This document shows, piece after piece, positions 22,846 to 34,439 of a stretch of DNA of 64,000 nucleotides. Every line of letters starts with the position of its first letter. The stretch's first letter is position 1. The notes under the pieces are model-generated. The model was given only the letters and a program-made list of their open reading frames with translations. It was not told the DNA's origin and searched no databases. Position numbers and translations under genes: made by a program. The DNA is from Shinisaurus crocodilurus (lineage: Eukaryota > Chordata > Lepidosauria > Squamata > Shinisauridae): the NCBI GenBank assembly GCA_021292165.1, contig CM037876.1, positions 111,915,379 through 111,979,378 on the forward strand, read 5' to 3'.

Positions 22846-23694
22846 TCAAATACTGGAGCTTTCCTTACTTATGGAAGTAACCTTGACCATTATCCTCTAT
22901 GACTAAACTGGGGACAGACAGACGGGGTGGGAAATTTAAATAACACTGTAATAACCAAATGCCGTATTCTTTGGCTAACCCCTTTACCATGGGATGGCTC
23001 TGGACTGGATTAGGCTTGCATCACTTGATCCCACCATGCTGAATGCTAGCCATTTAGTAAGGCCTGCCTCATGCTTAATGCCCCCTGCTCCTCCATTTTT
23101 TGCTATCTCAGGCAGGCAACAAAACTAAGAAACTGACTGAGCCCCTGCTAGGCAGCCATCGGTGGCTGGTAGGCTCAGTTTGGTTTGGTTGATGGACTAA
23201 ATTGCTCAGGAATTATCTCCACGTATCCATTGGTAATGGGCCTTGTACAAATGGTCTGACCCCCCTTCATTTGGTTCTGTCCCACTCAGGTTTTAGTCCT
23301 TCCTCTGGAGATCCTAAGCAGGAGACTAAAACTCCTGACTTGAGGTCAGATTCTGAGCCCTGGCAGACTTCTCCCCAAATGTCTTTCAGTCACCTTCTTG
23401 AGGAACTCAGGAAGTGAGTGTAGAGGAAGGCCTGTACTTACTGTATTTTGCTTAGGGCACCACAATGCTTCAGGCTGTTCCTGGAGTGTGTTGTTTGTTG
23501 CCCAAGGGGCAGTGCTTAGAAGCATAAAAAGCACTGGTGGGACTTCGAAAACACTTGGCCAGGCATGATTTTGCGCACCTTTCATTATTTAAGGGAGTTT
23601 CCATTTGGGAACTGGATTCTTGATTGTGACAACTTCCACAATTGCAAAGGTTCATTTTGAGGTTCATGGATGTTGCTACAGTTGACATGTATGA

Positions 23695-23975
23695 ACATAA
23701 GAAGCTACCTTGTCACCTTGCTACCTTGGATAGCAAAGTCAGACCACTGAAATTTAGTACATTATTAATTAATTACATTATTATTAATGTACATCGAGTA
23801 CATTATTGCTTGCCCTGACTGGCTGTGGCTCTTGGGCAGAGGTCATTCCCAGTCCTACTATCTAAAAGATGCCCTTTTCTAACGGGACTGAACCTGGCAT
23901 CTTATGCATGCAAATGAAATGTATGTTCTACATTCCCTCTCCTTAAGCTCTCTGAGTTCACAAGTACATTACTAA
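23695..23975 (-). mobile_element. Second tRNA-derived SINE family, diverged
   Basis: + strand words aacataagaagctaccttgt, gtcagaccactga, ggtcattcccagtcctacta and ctgaacctggcatcttatgc correspond to a reptile SINE whose tRNA-like head, with a B-box-like complement of gaacctgg, is at the right end. Degenerate; assignment from remembered consensus words. Confidence 0.5.
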
Positions 23976-24143
23976 CACAAATAGACTACTTTTAATAAGG
24001 TTCTGCACTCTCAAGAGTTGTCAAAACCCTGGCCCTAAGCTGCTTCAGATGTCAGGTTTGCTGAAGACAGAGCAGTAATATATGGGCAGCAGGGCCATAT
24101 TTCTAAATGCCTGCATACTTGAACTCTGGTCATAGATCTATAG

Positions 24144-24391
24144 CAGGGGTGGGCAACTGCAGAAGGTCTGAGGGCCCTGGGAAAAAATGGCAGTTTGCCA
24201 GCAAAATGCAGTGGCAAACTTCTCTGTAGCACTATGGAGTGCTAAAAGGGTTAAATTTAACTTGTTTACAAGCTAAATTTGACCATTTTCGGGCCCTGTA
24301 GTGCTATAAGAACTGTTTTTTTTGTTTTTTAAAAAATGCATTTTCAGTGAAGGCCAAATTGGGGGGGGGGGGGGTTCCACATGTTGCCCTG
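24144..24391. mobile_element. Non-autonomous hAT-like element with target duplication
   Basis: CAGGGGTGGGCAAC ... GTTGCCCTG, flanked by atctatag (24,136-24,143) and atctataa (24,392-24,399), a 7/8 duplication. The internal hairpin aaatttaacttgtttacaag / gctaaatttgaccatt is related to that of 5,930-6,705. A G-run (24,361-24,374) lies near the right end. Confidence 0.8.
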
Positions 24392-24399
24392 ATCTATAA

Positions 24400-25115
24400 A
24401 CATGTTCACACTACACACAAGTTGGAAGGAACCTCCAAGCTCACTGCTGATGCAAGAAGTCTTGAGGCCACCTTGTCGGGAGTGGCTGAGGACTTCATGG
24501 CCTCCATGGCAACCATGGGTCTGTTCCAATTAGTATCTAGCCCCACTCATTCAGCAGGGCACATTTTGGATCTGGTTTTCTGTGCAGGTTGGGATGATAG
24601 TGATGACGTTCTATAGCTGAAGAACTTTCTATAGTTCTGATGTCATGGACAGGTCACTACCTGATGGGGTTTAGATTTGTTGGGACTCGGAACCTCTGCA
24701 GGGGTGGGGGTGGGGGCAATTAAGAAGGTTTGCCCAAGAAGACTGATGGATCCAGATGGTTTTCTGGTGGCTCTTGAGGATTTTCATGTCACCTCAGCGG
24801 GTGATTCTGTCAAAGCCCTGGTTGACCTCTGGAATGGGGAAATGGCCCGGGCATTGGCACAATAACTCCTGAGCATCCTCTCCTATGGAGTGGAGCCAAA
24901 CAAACTTCTTGTTTTTCCAGAGAGCTGCAGTTAATGAAACGAGTGGGACAGTTGACTGGAGTGATGGTGGAAAACCCAGAACAAATCTGAGCAAACACGG
25001 GCTAGAGCTCATTTGAAAGCCTACTCCATGGCAGTGAGCCCAATGGAGCTTTTTGGGGTGGTCAAAAGCCTCTTATTATTATTATTAATTTTATTTCTAT
25101 ACCGCCTGTGAAGGA
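24400..25115 (+). mobile_element. L2 LINE endonuclease-region fragment
   Basis: The + strand encodes LVSSPTHSAGHILDLVFCAG, PDGFLVALEDF and KALVDLWN. These align with the endonuclease-to-RT linker read at 49.5-50.1 kb (minus), which carries HPILTGPTHVTSQALDLVF. It ends at a short tail tatttctataccgcctg. Confidence 0.75.
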
Positions 25116-25479
25116 CCGCGACTGGTCCTTTGAGTCAGGACGGGAGATCAGAGGCTTCAAACTGCTAGCCTTGATGTCGCCGTTCCCACTTCACCTCGCC
25201 TAAACATGGCCCTGGTCTGAGACACTGGAATTTAGCACTGAATCAACAGAGAACTTACACACACTCTGCATAGGATAAAGTGAAAGGAAGTTTATTTTTG
25301 GGTTAGTCAGTTACAAATTAGGTGGGGAGATAAGGGAAATGAAACTGACAGAATGAAATACCTTTGTCACACACAGCCAGAACTGCAAAAAAATAACAAC
25401 CGAGAACTTACACTAGAGTGCCCAGGCACTTCGCTTGGGGGTTGATCTTCCCGGGCTAGACTTGCTCTCTCTCCTACTC

Positions 25480-26065
25480 ACCCATTTATCTGTTTGTCTC
25501 CACTGCCAGCCTCTAGCCTCACCATTTCTCCCCACACGCCTCTTACCTCACTCCCCACGCGCCTCACTGTTGTCTCCCCACACGCCTCACTGTTTCTACC
25601 TCCACCTAGCCTAGCCCCTAGCCTTGCTCCTTCTCTGCCCTTTGCCTTGCTATTTCCCACTCCCTTCCAGCCTCTGGCCTCGCTATTTCTCCCCCCACCT
25701 CTTTACCTCACTGTTTCTTCCCCTCCTCGCCTCCAGCCTTGGTCTTTCTCCCCTCTACACCTTTGCCTTGCTTTCTCCCACCGCCAGTCTCTAGCCTTGC
25801 TCTTTCTCTCCCCCATCTCTTTACTTCATTGTTTCTCCCTCCTCCTAGCCTTGCTCTTTCTCTTCCCTTTGCCCCTTTGCTTTGCTTTTTCTCCCTCCCT
25901 TCCACTTTCTAATCTCTCTATTTCTCTCCCCCACACACACACACCTCGTTACCTCTGTTTCTCCCCCTTCTAGCCTTGCTCTTCTTCTTACTACTTCCCA
26001 CTCCCTCTCAATCCCTGGCCTTGCTCTTTTTCTCTCTCTTCCCAGCCCCTTCTTGCATTCTTCAC
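25480..26065. repeat. Polypyrimidine block with imperfect tandem structure
   Basis: About 580 bp dominated by C and T on the + strand, built of diverged units such as gcctctagccttgctctttctc, ctcccac, acctcactgtttct. It ends in (CA)n and (GGGAGA)n at 26,068-26,115. Long ORFs in it are low-complexity artefacts. Confidence 0.8.
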
Positions 26066-26239
26066 ACACACACACACACACACACACACTGAGAGGGAGA
26101 GGGAGAGGGAGAAAAAGAGGGCACACTTTCCCAGGCAGGGGCTCTGACGGCAGAGGAGGAGGTAGGAGTGCCAGGTGGGGAATAGAGTGACTGAGCCTGG
26201 GGTTGAGGTGGGGGTGGGGAAAGGTATGTGTGGATAGGG

Positions 26240-26483
26240 TGAGCACAGCAATCCTACGTAGGCCTGCTCAGAATTAATTCTCATTGTGGCTGACGCTGGC
26301 TCAGCTTGTCTGAGCGTGGAAAGCTAAGCAGGGTCGGGCCTGGTTATTACTTGGATGGGAGACCCCTCCTCTCGTTTCCTGCATTGAGCAGGGGGTTGGA
26401 CTCGATGGCCTTGTAGGCTCCCTCCCAACTCTAATGATCTATGAAATCTGACTCTCATGTAAGCATGTCTAGGATTGCAACTG
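26240..26483. mobile_element. Small MITE interrupted by the 5S-derived SINE
   Basis: Left part agcaatcctacgtaggcct, gctcagaattaattctcat; right part aagcatgtctaggattgca. Together they form one copy of the 40,688 type split by the SINE at 26,286-26,452. Confidence 0.6.
26286..26452 (+). mobile_element. 5S rRNA-derived SINE with CR1-like tail, copy 1
   Basis: The head contains ggaaagctaagcagggtcgg, gcctggttattacttggatg and ggagacc. These are the A-box, intermediate element and C-box of a 5S rRNA gene in the right order and spacing. The 3' part ggttggactcgatggccttg, taggctccctcccaactct, and a tatga-type end matches the CR1 LINE terminus. It is inserted in a small MITE whose halves flank it (26,240-26,285 and 26,453-26,483). 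Confidence 0.85.
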
Positions 26484-26489
26484 TAAATG

Positions 26490-26957
26490 GGTATTATGTT
26501 GTGCTTCTGTGGGGTAATATGTGGATTGGCTTTGGTGTTCAGCCCCTTCCGCTCTGCTTGTACTCAGTTTCTTGGGTGAATTACTTGACCAGCCAGGCCC
26601 CCACAGCAGCCATTATGTGACTAGCCACATCCTCTGAGGGGGAGCCATTTTGTGGTGGTGCCCACTGAAGTTTTTCAAATTCCTAAATCTGCCCACAAGT
26701 CCAAAAAGGTTGGGGAGCCCTGTCCTAGGCCCCGAGAAAAGCCCCAGGGTAAGGGTGATACTAGTACTGTTGTTCACCAGAAAAGCTGCTGCTCAAGAGC
26801 TGCTGTGGGTGAACACTAGCATGGCCTAGTCATAGCCTAGGCTTGTTGGGTTTCTTTCTTTGGAATGTGGGAGGTGCTTGTGGGTTCCCCTGTAATTGCA
26901 AGGCGCATGTAATGAGCTACATCATTCTTTAGTTTTTCCTTCAACTTCTATATTTGT

Positions 26958-26992
<35 letters not shown>

Positions 26993-28165
26993 CAAGGAGA
27001 GGGAGGGAAAACTGAAATATCTAGTTACAGCTACCAATGTTAACAACTCTGAACAGTATCTCAAGAACTAGAGGCTGCCTTTTTGTGTGCTTTGTAACCA
27101 GATCGCAAAAACAGACAGATTTTTCCAGTAGTGGGACACAAGCTGCTGCATTCTAGCCTCACTGAAAATAAATCTACAAGGAAGCCATTCATTGGGCGTG
27201 AATGCTTCGCTTGACTGAGGGCCCTGTTTGATGTTCAAAAGATCTGCAGAACTGGGCTAACTGCTGGCCTTTGTATGTAGGTTTGTCAATTGTGACATTT
27301 ATTCCAAACTCCCAGCCGATCAGGCTTCTGCAGATTTGCTGCTTTTTTTAGATGAAGTATTGGGAGCAATCCATCTCTTTTAGGACGAACATTTTGAGGA
27401 AGAAACTGGCATTGTGAAATACAAGATGATAAATAAACAAAATTACCATGCCAAAAGTATATTCTCAAACCTGTGTTTGCCAAGATAACACCCAACTGGA
27501 GGGTTGGGGAAGTGGAGAAGGTGGTGCTTAACTCTTAAACTTCCTGGACTGGGGTAATTCCCTTATTTTGGACTTTTTTTAAAGGTCTACCCCTTAATTC
27601 CAGCTGTGTGGAGGCTGGGTCAAATTATTTAGTGTGAGGGAAGGGCATTCTGCAAATGCACAGGTGCATTCTCTGGGAGGAGGTACATATTCTGCTTCAT
27701 ATCTTTAAAGCCTTGCAGTGCAACAGATGTTCCTGTGCAAATCGGAGCTGGGAAGGCGTGCTTTGCAATGGAGTTGTTTTTGGCAAGAGGAGAGAGCTTA
27801 ACCCTTCCCCTTTGCACAGCTCCTCCGCTCTCCACAACTCTCTCTCTCACCAGCTGCTTTTCCTCCAACCCAGGTCAGCAATGGAAGCACTGGTCTAGAA
27901 CCCCTGATAGGGAAAAAGTGACGGTAGCAGTCAGGAATTGGAAGGGGAATGCAGTGAGCCAAGGAAAAGGTTAGGCTAGGCATCATCCGCGTGCCCATCA
28001 CTTCTCTCTGGAAACTGTACTCTCCTGGCTTCTGATCTGAAGAGGGGAAGATGCGGCTGGGCGTTAAAGACACGAGGCTCAGGTGGAACATGCGCTCCTG
28101 GCTTCTGCCTTAGCACTGGTTTCATATTTATATTTATAAACATTTAAATCTTACCTATTTTTAAA
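26490..28165. other. Intergenic, unrecognised
   Basis: A (GA)n tract at 26,959-26,990 is the only defined feature. The short ORFs here lack splice context or family motifs. Confidence 0.4.
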
Positions 28166-28170
28166 TCTGA

Positions 28171-28356
28171 TTTATTTAAGTTAGCACCTTGCAGAAGGTG
28201 CAGCTTAATGTTGTTTCATTTCTCAAAACTGAAGAAATGAAACAACATTAAGCTCTACTTTCTGCAAGGTGCTAACTTAAATAAATTAAGTTTAAGTTAG
28301 CACCTTGCAAGGTGCTAACCTTGAAAATATATGTGGCAATGAATGCCACATATATT
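28171..28356. repeat. Cluster of nested palindromes
   Basis: Arms 28,171-28,226 and 28,231-28,285 (tttatttaagttagcacctt, aatgttgtttcatttct and complements). Immediately after comes a perfect 24-bp palindrome at 28,296-28,319 repeating the gttagcacctt end, then a hairpin aatatatgtggcat / atgccacatatatt. Confidence 0.88.
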
Positions 28357-29121
28357 TTTTGCCACATATATTTTCTGACAGAGTGTGGTCTGCTTTCTGG
28401 GGCATTTTGCTGCCTCTTTTAATTGACACACCTGATAACTGTCGCATCTATAAATTCCTTTCATATCCTTATTAGCAATCCTTGGGTGTCGTTATTTTGG
28501 TGCTATGAGTGTTTCTAGCATAACCAATTCCCAGGACCCAAAATGTATTATACAAATATTTACCCTTTTTTGCTATTTAAATTTTAGTGACTTTTGCAAA
28601 CGTACAAACGTTTTGCAAACAATACATCAACCAACAACCCTCCCTTCTCCGACCGTTTAGTGCACATTGTAGCTGGATATGGTAAAAACTGTATAATTAT
28701 TAACAGACCTCGTCAGGTGTTCCTGATCCATATTTATGAAACATGCGCGGAGGGGGAATGTGCTGGCCCCACCGCCCTCCATCATCACTTCTATCACCCT
28801 CTATATGCACAGAGCAAATTTCTAAAAAGGAGATCCCCTCCTCTACCCAAGTTTCCAATTTCTGTTTCCAATTTCCTGTACCCTGCTTCCAGTGTCTGAA
28901 AAGGAGAGCCTCCACACAAACCTGAATGTTGATTTTCCAGTGTTCAAAATCCTGCGGAGAGCCTCCATGGATAGAAGATGCTCTCTTTTTCAGAAAGTCA
29001 TCCTCCTCACATCAAGGAAAGGAGGAGGATGGAGGCAGCAGGGCTAGCACATTCCCCCCTCCGTGTGTGTTTAGTAAACACAGGGTGGAAAGCCTGAATA
29101 GGGCTCTGGACTCCAGGTCAG

Positions 29122-29205
29122 CCTCCAGATGGGTTGGACCACATCCCCCAGCCAGCCATGCTGGCTGGGGCCTGCTGGGAGTTGTGGTCCAACCCATCTG
29201 GAGAG
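29122..29205. mobile_element. Related foldback MITE
   Basis: Hairpin ccagatgggttggaccac ... gtggtccaacccatctgg around ccagccagcatg-type centre. It shares the ctgggagttgt motif but has different termini from the CAGTG family. Confidence 0.65.
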
Positions 29206-31040
29206 CAGTAGGTTGGGAAGGCTGCCTGCTCGAATGATCACTTCTTACATACACACGCATACGTATCCAAAGCACCCACCACACACACATGCTTTCACTT
29301 CTAAACACATCAGCTGTGTCTTATCTTTACCGCTCTGAAGTGGAATGTGTCTTAATGCTGCTGCTGTCTTAAGTTTAATGTATTTCATCACGTCTTCTGT
29401 ATTTTAAATGGTTTTTACGACTGCATTTAAAAAGTATTTATATTAGTTGGTTATATGGGGAGCTGCTTTGTAGAGGCTATTTGTGTAGAAAATTGGGATA
29501 TAAATATTTAAATAAATATAAATAAGGGGCAGCTGGGTTGGAAGAGCGTGGGTAGCTCCAGGCAACCGTTGCTAAGGAGACAGGGATGGCAGGGAGCCAG
29601 TGGCAGTTAACAGCAGAGAAAGATTGGTGTGGTGTGTGAAGGAAAAAGGGTTGCTGGGATCCTCTGGACTGAATCTATTGAGGTGCGAGCCATGATCAGA
29701 CTTTGGACGCAACAGCGGAGTTTGGAGGCCAAGTGGTACAGCCTGAGCAGCAAGGGATAGAACCACGCAGGGGATCTGGGAGCCTGCAACGCAGAGGACT
29801 AGTGTGGGAGCATCACCTCTCCCAGGCAACACCGCAGCATCAAAGATGACTTAGTCAACACAAAGGGCTGAAGTGTCAGTACATTGTATAGGAAGGGATA
29901 TGGTCCTTGGAATGCTCATAATATAATTTATTTGCAATTTAGCACTAACCTCTCCATGACAGCACTTGTTCAGGGCTCTGTGGGCTTCTGTACAAGATGC
30001 ATTTATTGTGTGCCCGTGATTACTGCTCACAGCAGTTTGCAGGTGCTTTACACGACGTTGGCATCCTCCAGGACCTCTCCTGGGCTTTTCAAGCATTTCT
30101 GTGGCTTTTTTTTAGAGCGAGGGAAGTCTGGTATTATCTGAAAACGGCGGAATGAATCAGAATGAGAAGCTCGTCTATTTTTGCAATTCCACTATACCAC
30201 AGCGCTTCCAGATGGTTGTGTAATGGAACATACAGAAAGGCAGAGAAAGAAAAAACTCCGGGGGAAAAATCACACATAAAGGACCCGCTCTTAATCCTGC
30301 AAAGAATCCGGAAGCAGAAGCCTCGGTAAAGTGGTGGCTTAAAAGCCTCATGTAGAGAAGGCCTGTGTATGCCACAGTTCCACAGGAGCACAGAAAAAGC
30401 ACCAAACATTATATTGGGTACAGAACTCAGCTGTCTGATAGTCTTTCTTTCTTTCTTTGTCAAGTTTCTAACCTGTTGGAGAGTTTGTGTTTCTTTTCTT
30501 TTAAATTTTTTTTTTAATTATTTAACTTTCAGCATATAAAATAAGCATACAAATTATACAAACACATAAAAAATAATAATAAGTGCACACACACACACAC
30601 ACATACACACACACACACCGGGACCAACTAAACTACATGACTATTCAGCCATCCAAAATTGTAATGACTCTTGTGAAGGTAGACACCCTTTCCCATTTAA
30701 TAAAACAAAATCCTCAAATACTCTCCATAGAGTTTGTGTTTCAATGTGTGTAAGAGCTTCGGCTATTGGGCAGTATATAAATGAAATAAATAAATAAATA
30801 AATAAATAAATAGGCAAAGCCTGCAGCAGAACTAAAGGGGGTGGCTGCATAAGCTTTCCAGGGGATCATGCTAAGACTTCAATGTTCTGCATAGGTTGTT
30901 ACTCCTCCCCACGAATAGCAAAACAGGAATAAAGTATGCAAAATAAGAGAAACTATACAAATGTGGTCAATTTGCATAATTTATGCATGGAGGATAACTG
31001 AAATTTTTTGGCAGAGATTTTAGATTGCCTATATGTGAGT
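29206..31040. other. Intergenic, unrecognised with microsatellites
   Basis: Short A+T tails at 29,500-29,525 and 30,778-30,812 look like LINE/SINE tails, and (CA)n lies at 30,588-30,617. No gene seen. Confidence 0.4.
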
Positions 31041-31055
31041 AACCTATCTATCTAT

Positions 31056-31285
31056 CTATCTATCTATTTATTATATTTATACCCCACCTTTCTTTCTTCT
31101 TCCAGCTTACATAATCCTCCTCCTCCTCTCCATTTGATCCTCACAACAACCCTGTGAGGTAGGTTAGGCCGACAGGCAGTGACTGGCCCAAAGTCACCCA
31201 GTGAGTTTCATGGCCGAGCGGGGACTAGAACCCGGATCTCCCGAGTCCCAGTCCGACACTCTCACCACTATGCCACACTGGCTCT
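31056..31285 (-). mobile_element. tRNA-derived SINE
   Basis: Same family, reversed, with a (TATC)n tail expansion at ~31,048-31,068 and head complement ccactatgccacactggctc. Confidence 0.85.
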
Positions 31286-31329
31286 CAAACCCTCGATGAT
31301 CATAAGCCCCCAAACTCGGAGCTTACGGG

Positions 31330-31722
31330 TGTCCTATGCAGGGCGGGAGGAGCAGAAGAGGCTATCTTCGCCTCCCCATCCTTCCGCCCTGCATTTTTTG
31401 CTAGACAGGCTATTTTGTCTGTCTAGCTAGGGGTACATCAAAAGGGGAGAGGAGGAGGCTGGAGAGGGCCATGGATAACTCATATCTTAGCCTCTCCAGT
31501 CTCCTCCCCTCCCCACCCACAAAAACGCCCTCTGGTCCAAGGTCAAGTTCCTGTCCTTGGAGAACAGCCGGCATAGTTCTTTCCACGCCGGCTGCCAGTG
31601 CGAGGGGGGTTGGAGCTCCGATTCCCCCCTCTTGAGGCAGGAGCACTGTCTCCGGAATTGGATCGGGGAATCCAAAAAATCCTCTCAACACTGTCTAGGG
31701 GCCATATAGGATTGCTCCCTCC
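31330..31722 (-). repeat. ~400-bp dispersed repeat, copy 2 (inverted)
   Basis: Reverse complement of the copy at 19,913: tgtcctatgcagggcgg, acaaaaacgccctctggtcc, ggagaacagccggcatagtt, and ggccatataggattgctccc at the end. Confidence 0.65.
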
Positions 31723-31784
31723 AGTACTCATAGTAGAGGCTAATTCCACATTTTTCACACTTCCCCCTCCTGATAAGTTGTTAC

Positions 31785-31955
31785 AGGGGTGGGTTAGGAT
31801 TTTTAAGTTTTGTACTGTTTTTAATTGTGTTTTATACTGCGTGTGTGTGTGTGTGTGTGTCCCCCCCCCCTTGTATTTTATTGGAATGTACATCGCTCAG
31901 AGTGGCCGGATGTCTGGCCAGATGGGCGATTCATAAATATAATAAATAAATAAAT
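31785..31955 (+). mobile_element. L2 LINE 3' tail
   Basis: Only the last ~170 bp are present: ggtgggttaggatttttaag, a (GT)n/C-run expansion, gtacatcgctcagagtggccgg, then (AATA)n. Confidence 0.75.
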
Positions 31956-32769
31956 AAGTATTGGAATCAAAAATTCTAGCCCCTAGTAGGGCCAGCTATG
32001 GAGCCCAGAGCCAGTCAGGAGCCGGGGGAGGAGTCCAGTAGTTTCTAATGGGCCCAGGAGCAGAGCCCAGTGCAAAAGCCGTTTGGTCATCCAACATCTA
32101 CAGTGTACTTAAATTTAAAAAAAACAAAACTGAGGAAACTGGGAATGCCCACACCCTTTGCTTTTCTGGCAACTGACCTGACAGAAAAAATAAACAAAAA
32201 TTCAGCCAATCCCATTTTTTTCCTGGTCAGTTGACAAAGGCATTTGGATGTGGCCTTGACTTAGCATTATAATTCACGAGGAGTCAGCCTGCTGTCAACA
32301 CGTTGGTTCCACAGCAGCCCTTCCTGATCACGGTGCCCCGGGTCTTCCTTTCCCGCTTTCCTGGCATTCTGCCCTTTCCCTTATTTCATTTCCAGTTGGC
32401 TGGCACTCCCAGGGGCCAGCCCTTTCCCATTTCTTAATCCTGCTTTTGGACTGATAAGGAAGGAGCACACCCCAAATTGTTTCTGCTGATCATTTAAGTG
32501 GGAGTTTCCTTTTCCCCAAAGGTACCACCTAAGTGACCTCCTTGCTTCACAAGCGGATTCTTGATGTTTGTAAAGCACCACCAGAAGTCATTCTTATGTA
32601 TTGATTTGTGTGATGCATTCATACATTTCACAAACGAATGTAACAAGGGCTCTTATAAGGCTGCTTTTCTCCGCGTGATAGTAAAAATTACATTGTGGAG
32701 CTGCATGTAATTAATTCGACCCAACAAACTGGAGGAAATGATATTCATATATATTTGTAACAGAGGAAC

Positions 32770-33040
32770 AACTCAGTGTTATTAGGGAAACATGGAGTTC
32801 ATAATGCTAATGCAAGGGTAGGCAGGCACTCGCAGGGAGAATTTGTGGGTGGGGTTTCCTCCTCAGTATTAGCCAGATGTCTCAGTGGAGCCTCCATAGT
32901 CAGCAGCAACATGCCTCTGAATTCCAGCTTCTGGAGACAAACAACAGGGAAGGCCTCTTGCTTTCATGCCCTCCTTCTGGGCTTCCTGGAAGCCTCTGGC
33001 TGAGCACTGTTGGGGTCTGTTGCCCCCACCACCACCACTC
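32770..33040 (+). mobile_element. CR1-type LINE 3' end, diverged
   Basis: It shares the order of words with 42,870-43,130: agcaacatgcctctgaattc, ttgctttcatgccctccttc, gggcttcctggaagcctctg. Confidence 0.55.
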
Positions 33041-33312
33041 CACCAGATCCTGCAGGGCTCTTTCTTATGTATTGTTTCAAAACCTACAAACCCTATTTGA
33101 CCATAGGTGAAAGCAGGGCAAAATAAAAGTGAGTGTAGCCCATGGGAAGTGATGCATCTTTCAAATCTCTTTGAACTCTCTTAAACTGTTGTCTGTTTCC
33201 AGCCCTGGAGCGTGTAAGCACTCAGAAAAAAAGCATATGACTGACAGTCAACAGAGAAGCTATGCTCTCTGGAGCCAGGGAGGGACAGAGGAATAATATG
33301 GAGGGCAGGCCT

Positions 33313-33480
33313 GTGGCTCACGCTGGCTCAGCTTGTCTGAGCGTGGAAAGCTAAGCAGGGTCAGGCCTGGCTATTACTTGGATGGGAGACCCCTCCTCTT
33401 GTTTCCTGCATTGAGCAGGGGGTTGGACTCGATAGCCTTGTAGGCTCCTTCCAACTCTATGATCTATGAGATCTATGAAA
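33313..33480 (+). mobile_element. 5S rRNA-derived SINE with CR1-like tail, copy 2
   Basis: Near-identical to copy 1: gtggctcacgctggctcagc, aagctaagcagggtcaggcc, cttggatgggagacccctcc, ggttggactcgatagccttg, and an ATGATCTATGA-type end. The internal pol III promoter blocks are preserved in both copies. Confidence 0.85.
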
Positions 33481-34049
33481 TAAGTCCTCACAAATTACAC
33501 AGATATTGCTGGGCCACTTGGTGTGCTTCTGCTCTTTGCTTGTGACACTTCATAATCAAACTATTAAAATCTAGTGTGTGCATGCATGTTGAGTCTGCTG
33601 CCTTTGGCGGTGAATTCGGAATCCACAGCTTTTGGTTTCCTTCCAGTCAGACCTGTGTTCCCAGAGAACTAGATCCCTCTGCTTTCCTGTCATTTTTTTT
33701 TAAAACATTACATAAGCTCATCTACATTCCTTCTTACCTATATCTGATAAGCATTGTAATTAATCGCCCCAGAAACGCTGTAAACATATCAGAGGACTTG
33801 CTGCAAGTCCAGAGCGTGCAAGAGTGTGGCGCCTGACTGGGGTGGGTGGGGGGGAGAAGTGGTTTCATTTTTGCTGGATGATTAAACTGGCAGCGATTCA
33901 GCAGTCTCCACACAAAGCTTTTTTTCTTTGCACGCCATCATTACCCAAATGAATCACCCCAGCAGAGAGCAGGGACATTTTCTAGCATTCTCAAAGTCTG
34001 ATCACTGAGACTGGATCCAGTATGAGCAGGCTGAGGGAAATTCCTCTCA

Positions 34050-34205
34050 CCTTGCTTATTTTATTGCTTATTTATTTAACCTACTTCTATACCGCTTGAT
34101 ATTCTAAGATCTCTCTGTGCTTTACATCAAACACACATATAATACAATATAAAACCAATGTTAAAACATTATAAAATAAATACATTAAAAATGTTACAAG
34201 AACAG
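34050..34205 (-). mobile_element. LINE 3' tail fragment
   Basis: A tttatttaacctacttctataccgcttgat-like block followed by A-rich sequence matches reversed L2-type tails elsewhere in the window. Too short to classify further. Confidence 0.45.
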
Positions 34206-34439
34206 TAGAACAAGAGCAGTCAATACAACTCAGGGGAATCCTGATTTCTACTGAAACACCTTAGGAAAATTTCAGCAGAAAGAGAAAAGTGTCTGCTACA
34301 AAGGAAAGAAACAAATTTATAAGGAAATTATAAGTAGGTAGCATCCTAGCTTTACCAATTTCAAGATAGGTGGACTTGCAGCTCTTTTCTGCTTCCCAAA
34401 CTTCAATAGCAGATATATATATATATATATATATATATA

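Noticed and set aside
25494..25973. 159-codon + strand ORF, Ser/Leu/Pro-rich
   Set aside because: It lies wholly within the polypyrimidine tandem tract; composition alone explains the open frame.
26286..26370. 5S rRNA gene
   Set aside because: Only the promoter part of 5S is present, truncated after ggagacc and joined to a LINE-like tail, and a second copy has the same chimera; it is a SINE.
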